Source: an uncultured Alistipes sp. (lineage in GTDB: Bacteria > Bacteroidota > Bacteroidia > Bacteroidales > UBA932). From it: a stretch of DNA of 64,000 nt. The notes below the pieces were generated by a model. It saw only the letters and a program-made list of their open reading frames with translations, ran no database searches and had not been told where the DNA came from. The translations under genes and the position numbers were made by a program. How positions within the stretch are numbered: position 1 is the first letter of the stretch; each line of letters starts with the position of its first letter. This document shows, in pieces, positions 28,186 to 34,363 of the stretch. The stretch is taken from contig CABMPD010000009.1 in NCBI GenBank assembly GCA_902388455.1, positions 1-64,000 on the forward strand, read 5' to 3'.

Positions 28186-29399
28186 CCTCTCCCCAGCATA
28201 TTTTCAATATTGTCAACAATGGCTGATGCAACTTCTGCCTTTGACTCCAGGGGAATCTCCTGCTGACTGCCGTCGCGGCGGAAAATTGTCACCTTGTTCG
28301 TATCCCCTCCGAATCCGGCTCCTGGATCCTGCATGGAGTTGAGAACAATCATGTCCATATTCTTGCGGCGCAGCTTGGAAAGAGCATTTTCCCTGGCATT
28401 GTCCGTTTCCAATGCAAATCCGGCAATAACCCCTTCCCGACGCCTCCGTCCGCCTATAGATGCTGCAATATCCTTGGTAGGAGCCAGTTCCAGGACCATC
28501 CTACTACCGTCCTTTTTAATTTTCGTACTGCTGGGAGATGCCGGGGTAAAATCGGCCACAGCCGCGCAGAGCACGGTTATATCACATCCCTTGTCGTACT
28601 CGGCGACCGCCGCCTGATACATTTCCTCTGCTGAAATCACCTTCCTTACCTCCACTGAGGGTGATTTCGGATATACTGCTGCCGGACCGGAGACAACTGT
28701 TACCTGTGCCCCGCGGCTGGCAAGCTCATCCGCTACGGCCGATGCCATTTTACCCGACGAATGGTTCGAGATAAAACGGACGGGATCTATAGCCTCACGG
28801 GTAGGCCCCGACGTAACTACAGCCCTGCGTCCCTCAAGCGTCTGCCGCGGTCGTGGATCAAGCAGTTCCTCAACACGCTCCACGATTCTCTCCGGTTCCT
28901 CCATCCTTCCCTTGCCTTCCAGGCCGCTGGCCAACTCTCCCGAGGCAGCTTCCACGATATGCACTCCCCTGCTCCTGAGTATTCTCAATGTTTCCTGGGT
29001 CGCCGGATGGGCATACATGTCCAAGTCCATCGCCGGAGCCGCCATGACAGGACACCGGGATGAGAGATAAGTAGTAAGCAGAAGGTTGTCGGCAATACCG
29101 CAGGCCATTTTCGAAAGAGTATTGGCTGATGCCGGTGCGATAAGATATAAATCAGCCCACATGCCAAGGGACACATGGCTGTTCCACTGTCCGTTCTCAG
29201 GATTGAAGAACTCCACGAGTATGGGATTACGGGAAAGCGTCGCCATGGTCAGAGGAGTAATGAACTGCTTGGCGGTGGACGTCATTATGACCTTGACCTC
29301 CGCCCCCTCCTTGACCAGCAGGCGGGTCAGGTATGCGGCTTTGTAGGCCGCGATGCTTCCGGTAATACCCAGAAGTATGTGTTTACCCTTGAGCTGCAT
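28179..29399 (-). CDS. coaBC: Bifunctional phosphopantothenoylcysteine decarboxylase / phosphopantothenate-cysteine ligase
   Basis: Two consecutive steps of coenzyme A synthesis in one protein of 406 residues. The N-terminal CoaC flavoprotein has GITGSIAAYKAAYLTR, the FMN-site segment APASANTLSKMACGIADNLL and the active-site motif PAMDLDMY (usual PAMNxxM). The C-terminal CoaB half from about 190 has TSGPTREAIDPVRFISN and SSGKMASAVADE, with the lysine-rich CTP/ligand loop KIKKDG. It lies 26 bases after the omega gene, in the conserved bamD-rpoZ-coaBC-recN order. Confidence 0.96.
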   Translation of the reverse strand: MQLKGKHILLGITGSIAAYKAAYLTRLLVKEGAEVKVIMTSTAKQFITPLTMATLSRNPILVEFFNPENGQWNSHVSLGMWADLYLIAPASANTLSKMACGIADNLLLTTYLSSRCPVMAAPAMDLDMYAHPATQETLRILRSRGVHIVEAASGELASGLEGKGRMEEPERIVERVEELLDPRPRQTLEGRRAVVTSGPTREAIDPVRFISNHSSGKMASAVADELASRGAQVTVVSGPAAVYPKSPSVEVRKVISAEEMYQAAVAEYDKGCDITVLCAAVADFTPASPSSTKIKKDGSRMVLELAPTKDIAASIGGRRRREGVIAGFALETDNARENALSKLRRKNMDMIVLNSMQDPGAGFGGDTNKVTIFRRDGSQQEIPLESKAEVASAIVDNIENMLGRGC

Positions 29400-29425
29400 G
29401 TCTGCGAAGTGCCTGAATGGCCTTT

Positions 29426-29743
29426 CTACTGCTGGTCCTCGACCTTACGGTAGTAAATCTCGTTGTTGCGGAACTCCTCGATAGCGACGAGTGTCGGCTT
29501 GGGCAGCCGCTCGTAATGCTTGGATATCTCGATCTGCTCGCGGTTCTCGAAAGTTTCTTCCAGAGTATCGGCATAGTTGGAGAACTCCTCGAGCTTCTGG
29601 CTGAGTTCCTGCTTTACATTGGCAGATATCTGGTTGGCCCTCTTGGCGATAATCATTACTGTCTCGTAAATGTTGCCTGTTGGCTTTGCCAGTTCTGAAA
29701 GGTTACGGGTTACTGTGTTTGTAGGTACCTGTTTAATTTCCAT
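29426..29743 (-). CDS. rpoZ: RNA polymerase omega subunit, Bacteroidota type
   Basis: 105 residues of the short Rpb6/omega family found in Bacteroidota. The motif ETVMIIAKRANQISANVKQEL is the core helix pair. The C-terminal EEFRNNEIYYRKVEDQQ tail is typical of the group. Omega stabilises the beta-prime subunit of RNA polymerase. It is located 16 bases after bamD and 26 bases before coaBC, exactly as expected for this conserved operon. Confidence 0.92.
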   Translation of the reverse strand: MEIKQVPTNTVTRNLSELAKPTGNIYETVMIIAKRANQISANVKQELSQKLEEFSNYADTLEETFENREQIEISKHYERLPKPTLVAIEEFRNNEIYYRKVEDQQ

Positions 29744-29759
29744 GGTTTTATATATTTAG

Positions 29760-30584
29760 CTATTTTTTATTCAAAAAATTCTGGGCCCTTGCGGCCAGGC
29801 CGTCCAGCTCCTTGCGGTAAACGGACTCGGGAAACTCGCTCACAAATGAGAAATAATCATCTGTAAATGTCATGTATCTTTCCCTCTGCTTCTCCGGCAC
29901 GCTGTTCTGAGCATACTTGTAGGCCGACAAAGCCGTATAGTACATGATGTCCTCCCGGTAAAGATTCGCCGCATCTTCCTTGAGGACCAGTTTCAGGGCG
30001 TAATGGGCCGCCTTATAGTCCTCTATCGTATAATAAAGTTTGGCCGCCTCATAGTCTTTCCGGTCCAACCTCTCCTCCAGATCCTCGATCATCGCCTGGC
30101 ACTGGGGAATATAGTCGTTGTCAGGAAAGTCTATCAAATATTCGTTAATGGCGCCAAGAGCCTTATAGGTAGGCGTCTGGTCCAACTCATAACGGTATGT
30201 AGCCTGATAGAGACAGTCCAGGTACATGAAACGGGCCTTGTCTGTAAAAGGGCTGCGGGGAAAGACATTGATAAAGGAGTCAAACGCCTGCTCGGCAGCT
30301 ATCATGTCGCCATAGCAGTAATGGGAGTACGCAGTATAATACTCCACAGTATCTTCCTGGGCCGTACCGTCCACAGCTATCTTCAGCGACTCAAACATAG
30401 ATGCGGACTTGGCGTACTTACCGGCATCGAAGAGATCAAAGGCCATCTGATACTTGGCCGGCACGTCATTGCTTTCCATCATGACTTCAAACTGGGTCTT
30501 GCATGATGCTGTCATCAGTACTGTTAACACAGCGGCGATCAGTAATGCCGGCACTCTGGATAAATTCTTCATCTTCTCTGTCAT
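29760..30584 (-). CDS. bamD: Outer-membrane assembly lipoprotein BamD
   Basis: 274-residue lipoprotein (lipobox LMTASC) with TPR-like helices, part of the BAM complex that inserts outer-membrane proteins. The TPR pairs are visible in KYQMAFDLFDAGKYAKSASM and YYTAYSHYCYGDMIAAEQAF. I place the start at the ATG at 30584 because the upstream gene stops at 30586 with a TGAAATG junction, which suits translational coupling. The ATG at 30572 (MKNLSR) is a possible alternative and would give a more standard signal peptide. A -7 promoter box lies just upstream, inside the end of the previous gene. Confidence 0.94.
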   Translation of the reverse strand: MTEKMKNLSRVPALLIAAVLTVLMTASCKTQFEVMMESNDVPAKYQMAFDLFDAGKYAKSASMFESLKIAVDGTAQEDTVEYYTAYSHYCYGDMIAAEQAFDSFINVFPRSPFTDKARFMYLDCLYQATYRYELDQTPTYKALGAINEYLIDFPDNDYIPQCQAMIEDLEERLDRKDYEAAKLYYTIEDYKAAHYALKLVLKEDAANLYREDIMYYTALSAYKYAQNSVPEKQRERYMTFTDDYFSFVSEFPESVYRKELDGLAARAQNFLNKK

Positions 30585-30585
30585 T

Positions 30586-31542
30586 TCATTCAGAACTTAC
30601 AAAGATACAATATTTCTTCTTAACATATACTTCCAATCTATACCCCCATACCAATATTATAGCCCATATCCACCTGGACAATAACAGAACCCACCACACA
30701 GCTCCTACCGACGACAGGAGTATCACATCCTCCAAATTGCTGTGGCTGATGCCTATATGGGTATTCAGCCCGTCTATGTCTTCCTTACGCAACTTTCCTT
30801 TTCCGGCCTCGTCTATCATCGCCGCAGCCCCGTACGCCAGCCCCAGGGTATTGGCTATTATCCAGAGTACTGCACAACGTGAGGAAAGACCGAACACGTG
30901 CATTACCGGACGGAGCGCCCTGGAGATAGCCCGGATGATGCCGAACTCAGCCATCACTGCCTGCAGAACATTAAGTGCAAAGATGATAATCAACATCTTA
31001 GGCACGAGTATGCAGGTATTTTTCAACCACTCCAGAAACTCCGTCGTGAAGTCAGGCCGTACAGGCCCCGCCTCCACTCCGCCCGGCACATGGACGGAAC
31101 CCGGGAGCACCATGTTCAACAAGTATGCAAGAATTATTCCCGAAAGTGTCCGGACCAACACCATCCGCACCGCCGGGCTGCCGGTTTTCTTCTGAACAGC
31201 TGTTTCCACGAACATGTTATGCGAGCACAGAGCCATCACTCCGAGAATAGTCATCGCCCTGGAATCCAGGTCAAGGGTCACCGCAGCGGCAATAGCCGAA
31301 TACATATTGACGAAATATCCTGAAACATAAGCCAAAGCCGCCTCGCCCGGCAGGCCGAAGTGCACGAAAACGGGAGAAAGCACTCCAGAAATCCACTCAA
31401 TTACGCCGAAATGTCCGAGGAGCATTATAGCAAAAGATACTGCCACAGTGATTTTTATCATCCACCAAGCAGTCTTCTTAGTTGACGGAAGGCACCTGCG
31501 CACCGCCACGCCGCTCCTTACCCTGAATTCTTTGCCTGTCAT
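30586..31542 (-). CDS. Nucleoside-recognition (Gate) domain membrane protein
   Basis: 318 residues with about eight membrane segments. Gate-domain features include VSGYFVNMYSAIAAAVTLDL and the second half LKNTCILVPKMLIIIFALN. Proteins with this domain (relatives of SpmA/SpmB and nucleoside permeases) are presumed transporters or channel gates, but most have no known substrate. The gene stops one base before the bamD start, and follows the SDR gene by 25 bases. It is not a usual member of the bamD operon, so it may be a lineage-specific addition. I name no substrate. Confidence 0.8.
   Translation of the reverse strand: MTGKEFRVRSGVAVRRCLPSTKKTAWWMIKITVAVSFAIMLLGHFGVIEWISGVLSPVFVHFGLPGEAALAYVSGYFVNMYSAIAAAVTLDLDSRAMTILGVMALCSHNMFVETAVQKKTGSPAVRMVLVRTLSGIILAYLLNMVLPGSVHVPGGVEAGPVRPDFTTEFLEWLKNTCILVPKMLIIIFALNVLQAVMAEFGIIRAISRALRPVMHVFGLSSRCAVLWIIANTLGLAYGAAAMIDEAGKGKLRKEDIDGLNTHIGISHSNLEDVILLSSVGAVWWVLLLSRWIWAIILVWGYRLEVYVKKKYCIFVSSE
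30600..30607 (-). promoter_or_regulatory. -7 element for the bamD operon
   Basis: The minus strand reads TATCTTTG, the same core as the best promoters in this window, 16 bases before the bamD start. It overlaps the last codons of the Gate-domain gene. The -33 position has no TTTG. A start here would give a very short leader for the ATG at 30584, or one of about 20 bases for the ATG at 30572. Confidence 0.5.
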
Positions 31543-31567
31543 CTGCTCCGGCCGCGCTTTTCTCTGT

Positions 31568-32377
31568 CTACTTCAAATTCCATTTTGCCGTCACCTTCCT
31601 TTCAACAGGCCCTATGATGCATGGGCGCAACAGAGGTGCCACGAGCCAGGCTATCTTGTTCACCAGTCCGGGAATCCTGCCGCTGCGTCCCTTGAACATC
31701 ATATTCAATGCCTTGCACGCAGCCGTCTCCGGCCGTATCATGACCCCGATGTGACGTGCTATACGGCTGAGTCTTGGCGTCAGCCCTACCAGGGGAGTGT
31801 CCACAGCTCCGAAATATATTGAGCAGACTTTGACTCCTGTTCTCTGGCACTCCGTTCTCAGAGCCCGGGTAAATATCCGCGTAAAGGACTTTGTGGAAGC
31901 ATACGTGGTAAGGAAAGGGAACGGGAACCATGCGGCCAGCGACGATATGTTCATGATATATCCTCTGCGGCGCTCCAGCATGGCCGGCAGGTAATAACTG
32001 CAAAGAAGTGCCGTAGCATGATTGTGCACCATGATGATTGAGGAGATCTGAGCCGGCGACATGTTGCGGAAATGTCTGGCATGCAGCATACCGGCATTGT
32101 TGATGAGCACTTCCACCTCTGCACCTGGACGCTGCCCGGCAACTGTATCGTATACCTTTTTCGGAGCGTCAGGAGCAGACAGATCAATTCCTATCGGCAG
32201 AAAGTCCAGATCCGGATGGGCAGCTGCCATCCGGGAGGCCACCTCGTCTGTCTCATTCTGGAACAAGGCCACTATTATCACATTATATCCTTTCTGCGCC
32301 AACAATTTGACATATTCCAGCCCCATTCCTGACGATCCGCCGGTAACCAACGCATATTTATTATGTAATCGCTGCAT
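31568..32377 (-). CDS. Short-chain dehydrogenase/reductase
   Basis: 269 residues from the ATG at 32377 (MQRLHNKYALVTGG). The longer in-frame ORF starts within the divergent rubrerythrin gene and is not credible. The Rossmann motif TGGSSGMGLEYV, the NNAG motif (INNAGMLHA), Ser145/Ser146 in NISSLAAW and the catalytic Tyr159-Lys163 (YASTK) are all present, so it should be an active NAD(P)-dependent oxidoreductase. The C-terminus is basic and hydrophobic, as in membrane-associated SDRs that act on lipids or sugars. The substrate is unknown. It is the first gene of the minus-strand run through the bamD operon. Confidence 0.88.
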   Translation of the reverse strand: MQRLHNKYALVTGGSSGMGLEYVKLLAQKGYNVIIVALFQNETDEVASRMAAAHPDLDFLPIGIDLSAPDAPKKVYDTVAGQRPGAEVEVLINNAGMLHARHFRNMSPAQISSIIMVHNHATALLCSYYLPAMLERRRGYIMNISSLAAWFPFPFLTTYASTKSFTRIFTRALRTECQRTGVKVCSIYFGAVDTPLVGLTPRLSRIARHIGVMIRPETAACKALNMMFKGRSGRIPGLVNKIAWLVAPLLRPCIIGPVERKVTAKWNLK

Positions 32378-32401
32378 TCCTATACCTATATTAACTGGGC
32401 G

Positions 32402-32409
32402 CAAAAATA
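32402..32409 (-). promoter_or_regulatory. Candidate -7 element for the SDR gene
   Basis: The minus strand reads TATTTTTG (TAnnTTTG) 25 bases upstream of the SDR start. It lies 12 bases from the rubrerythrin -7 box on the other strand, so the two promoters overlap back to back. Confidence 0.4.
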
Positions 32410-32421
32410 AAATAAATTTCG

Positions 32422-32429
32422 TATATTTG
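32422..32429 (+). promoter_or_regulatory. -7 element for rubrerythrin
   Basis: TATATTTG matches TAnnTTTG, 31 bases upstream of the start codon. No TTTG is seen at the -33 position. Confidence 0.5.
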
Positions 32430-32459
32430 TCGGATATTAATCCCATAAACAATACTACT

Positions 32460-33035
32460 ATGGCATCAATCAAAGGCACCAGAACAGAAAAGAACCTCCT
32501 CGCCTCTTTCGCAGGAGAATCACAGGCCAGAGGCCGCTACACCTATTTCGCAAGTGTCGCGAAGAAAGAGGGCTACGAGCAGATAGCCGCCATCTTCCTT
32601 GAGACCGCCGAACAGGAGAAAGAGCACGCAAAAAAATTCTTTAAATTCCTTGAAGGAGGCATGGTTGAAATCACCTCGACATATCCCGCCGGCATCATAT
32701 CCACAACTCTCGAGAACCTTCGTGCCGCGGCTGAAGGCGAGAACGAAGAGTGGACAGTTCTCTACCCTGAGGCAGCCAAAGTAGCCCGCGAGGAAGGATT
32801 CACTGAGATTGCAGTGGCATTCGAGATGATTGCCCGCGTCGAGGCCGAACATGAGGCACGTTACCGCAAACTCCTCGAAAGAGTAGAGAGCGGACGTTTC
32901 TTCGAGCGTGACGGCGAGATATACTGGCAGTGCCGCAACTGCGGATATGTCCACAAAGGCAAAAAGGCTCCCGAGAAATGCCCCGCCTGCCAGCATCCCC
33001 AGGCCTACTTCGAGCCAAAAAAGGAGAACTACTAA
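32460..33035 (+). CDS. rbr: Rubrerythrin
   Basis: 191-residue diiron-rubredoxin protein that reduces hydrogen peroxide in anaerobes. The N-terminal ferritin-like four-helix bundle carries the iron ligands (AGESQARGRYTYF, ETAEQEKEHA, IARVEAEHEARY). The C-terminal rubredoxin-like domain has two CxxC knots (CRNCGYVHKG and CPACQHP). The start at 32460 (ATGGCATC) is well upstream of the conserved part and follows a promoter-like box; longer in-frame extensions run into the SDR region and lack similarity. Confidence 0.97.
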   Translation: MASIKGTRTEKNLLASFAGESQARGRYTYFASVAKKEGYEQIAAIFLETAEQEKEHAKKFFKFLEGGMVEITSTYPAGIISTTLENLRAAAEGENEEWTVLYPEAAKVAREEGFTEIAVAFEMIARVEAEHEARYRKLLERVESGRFFERDGEIYWQCRNCGYVHKGKKAPEKCPACQHPQAYFEPKKENY

Positions 33036-33044
33036 AACATTTTC

Positions 33045-33074
33045 TTGCAAGCTGAGAAAAAAGTACTATCTTTG
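33045..33074 (+). promoter_or_regulatory. Promoter of tRNA-Leu
   Basis: A -33 TTG (33045-33047, in the context TTGCAAG) lies 19 bases before a -7 TATCTTTG (33067-33074). The same core and the same TTGCAAG context are seen at the divergent tRNA-Asn promoter. The -7 box overlaps a long inverted repeat. Confidence 0.75.
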
Positions 33075-33102
33075 CAGTCCCTTTCCAAAAGGGACTGCAA
33101 AG
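33070..33102. repeat. Perfect 15-bp inverted repeat at the tRNA-Leu promoter
   Basis: CTTTGCAGTCCCTTT (33070-33084) and AAAGGGACTGCAAAG (33088-33102) are perfectly complementary with a 3-base loop. The left arm starts inside the -7 box and the right arm ends five bases before the mature tRNA. Confidence 0.9.
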
Positions 33103-33107
33103 TGTCT

Positions 33108-33191
33108 GCCCGGATGGTGAAATTGGTAGACACGCTAGTTTCAGGGACTAGTGGCCGCAAGGCTGTGCAGGTTCGAGTCCTGTTCCGGGCA
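33108..33191 (+). tRNA. tRNA-Leu (anticodon CAG)
   Basis: The acceptor stem GCCCGGA pairs with TCCGGGC, with discriminator A at 33191 and no encoded CCA. The D-arm has TGGTGAAATTGGTAGAC. The anticodon loop TTCAGGG is flanked by CTAGT/ACTAG and gives CAG, which reads CUG Leu codons. A long variable arm (GGCCGCAAGGCTG), the hallmark of class II tRNAs, and a TTCGAGT T-loop are present. Confidence 0.96.
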
Positions 33192-33193
33192 CT

Positions 33194-33230
33194 AAAAAGG
33201 TGGTAATCGCATGATTACCACCTTTTTTAG
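33194..33230 (+). terminator. Terminator of tRNA-Leu
   Basis: A 15-bp perfect stem (33194-33208 with 33213-33227; core GGTGGTAATC/GATTACCACC) with a 4-base loop ends in a run of T residues, three bases after the tRNA. Confidence 0.87.
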
Positions 33231-33305
33231 TGCTCGAAGGGCACCCGTAGGCGCACCTGCAAAAGTATCTGACCCATCCCGCGACCAAACTCGCCATATT
33301 CATAT

Positions 33306-33342
33306 AAAAAAACCTCCTTGCCACCATCACGGCGCAAGGAGG
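33306..33342 (-). terminator. Terminator of tRNA-Asn
   Basis: The stem CCTCCTTGC (33313-33321) with GCAAGGAGG (33334-33342) is followed on the minus strand by seven T residues. It lies 35 bases downstream of the tRNA. Confidence 0.85.
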
Positions 33343-33376
33343 AAAAAATAACATTATGAAAACATAGTAAATCTCG

Positions 33377-33450
33377 CTCCCCTTCTAGGACTTGAACCTA
33401 GGACCCCCTGATTAACAGTCAGGTGCTCTAACCAACTGAGCTAAAGAGGA
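33377..33450 (-). tRNA. tRNA-Asn (anticodon GTT)
   Basis: 74 nucleotides on the minus strand. Acceptor TCCTCTT pairs with AAGGGGA (one G-U pair), with discriminator G and no encoded CCA. The D-loop is AGCTCAGTTGGTTAGAGC. The anticodon loop CTGTTAA is flanked by CCTGA/TCAGG and contains GTT, reading Asn codons. The T-arm is CTAGG-TTCAAGT-CCTAG. Confidence 0.97.
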
Positions 33451-33468
33451 ATTTTCCTTTCGGGACTG

Positions 33469-33498
33469 CAAAGATAGATAATTTTTTCTACTTGCAAA
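33469..33498 (-). promoter_or_regulatory. Promoter of tRNA-Asn
   Basis: On the minus strand TTTG (33495-33498) lies 18 bases before TATCTTTG (33469-33476), which continues as TATCTTTGCAGTCCC. The identical 15 bases occur at the tRNA-Leu promoter. Confidence 0.75.
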
Positions 33499-33507
33499 AA
33501 AATAATT

Positions 33508-33515
33508 TAACTTTG
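33508..33515 (+). promoter_or_regulatory. -7 element for the HU-domain gene
   Basis: TAACTTTG (TAnnTTTG) lies 24 bases before the start codon. The -33 box would fall on TTTC at 33485-33488 (19-base spacing). It overlaps the -33 zone of the divergent tRNA-Asn promoter. Confidence 0.45.
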
Positions 33516-33539
33516 TGCAGAAATTTTTAAAAAATCTGT

Positions 33540-34241
33540 ATGGACGTTCTTCTTCTCTCCCGCCTGCTCAAGGAGTTAATCATTGATAATGACCGCATTC
33601 CGCTGCCAGGGATGGGGTATTTCATAACAGAGCCTATGCCGGCATATTTTTCCGAAGACGGCAAGACCATCTACCCTCCGTCGAAGCGGATTTCGTTTAA
33701 AGGGGATGACAGGGCCAAAGGGAATCTAGTGGCACAGTATTACGCAGCCGGCAGCGGGATAGATGAAAAAACGGCTATTATGGAGCTCGAGGCATTCCTG
33801 CAACAGCTTAAGATAACCTTGAAGGAAAGAAAAAATATAGATTTTCCCGGCCTCGGGAGACTCCGCAGCACCCTGGAAGGCAACTCATACTTCGTCGCCG
33901 AGCAGAATGGAGGCATATTTGCCCAAGCGTTCGGATTTGAGCCGGTAATACTCAAACCGGTAAACAATGAAACTGACGCCTCGCAGGAGCCCGGTTACAA
34001 CAGTAACGTTACAACCACGGCTGAGACCATGCCCGAGCCCAATACCGATACCATCAGCAAGGAAACGCAGACTGACGGCAGCAAGCACAAAAGCCACCGG
34101 ATTCTTTTCATCATCCTGGGCATCCTGGCCGCTCTGATCATCGCCGCCGTCATCCTGGTGGAACTCGGCCGTAGCGGCAAGCTCGACCACCTCATCTACT
34201 CCGATGAGGAACTGGAACTCCTCGAGCAGCACGGAATGTAA
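33540..34241 (+). CDS. CCDC81-type HU-domain protein with a C-terminal membrane anchor
   Basis: 233 residues. The N-terminal 35 residues (LLSRLLKELIIDNDRIPLPG) and the region about 75-135 (NIDFPGLGRLRSTLEGNSYF) match the two prokaryotic CCDC81-type HU modules of Bacteroidota. A Thr/Glu-rich linker (145-185) is followed by one membrane segment (about 188-208) and a short acidic tail (SDEELELLEQHGM). Relatives commonly end in a SPOR domain that binds septal peptidoglycan; none is present here. The HU pair faces the cytoplasm if the topology is N-in. It could link the nucleoid or another cytoplasmic target to the membrane, but this is inference. Confidence 0.8.
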   Translation: MDVLLLSRLLKELIIDNDRIPLPGMGYFITEPMPAYFSEDGKTIYPPSKRISFKGDDRAKGNLVAQYYAAGSGIDEKTAIMELEAFLQQLKITLKERKNIDFPGLGRLRSTLEGNSYFVAEQNGGIFAQAFGFEPVILKPVNNETDASQEPGYNSNVTTTAETMPEPNTDTISKETQTDGSKHKSHRILFIILGILAALIIAAVILVELGRSGKLDHLIYSDEELELLEQHGM

Positions 34242-34282
34242 CATCCGTAATTCATCACTGCCTGTACCACACAAGATGGCAT

Positions 34283-34340
34283 AAAAATCACCCCACGAGG
34301 TCGTCCGAAACTCGAAACATCGATGGGGTGACTCTTTTTT
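34283..34340. terminator. Bidirectional terminator between the HU-domain gene and metG
   Basis: The stem TCACCCCA (34288-34295) with TGGGGTGA (34324-34331) has a 28-base loop. On the plus strand it is followed by CTCTTTTTT; on the minus strand by TTTTTAT. It can serve both convergent genes. Confidence 0.8.
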
Positions 34341-34363
34341 CCAGGTCCTGTCCCGGTACAAGC

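Noticed and set aside
32061..32459. A long upstream extension of rubrerythrin
   Set aside because: It is antisense to the SDR coding region. The family start and the promoter box agree with 32460.
33036..33107. The tRNA-Leu inverted repeat as the rubrerythrin terminator
   Set aside because: No T-run follows on the plus strand and the repeat overlaps a consensus promoter, so I list it as a promoter-associated repeat instead.
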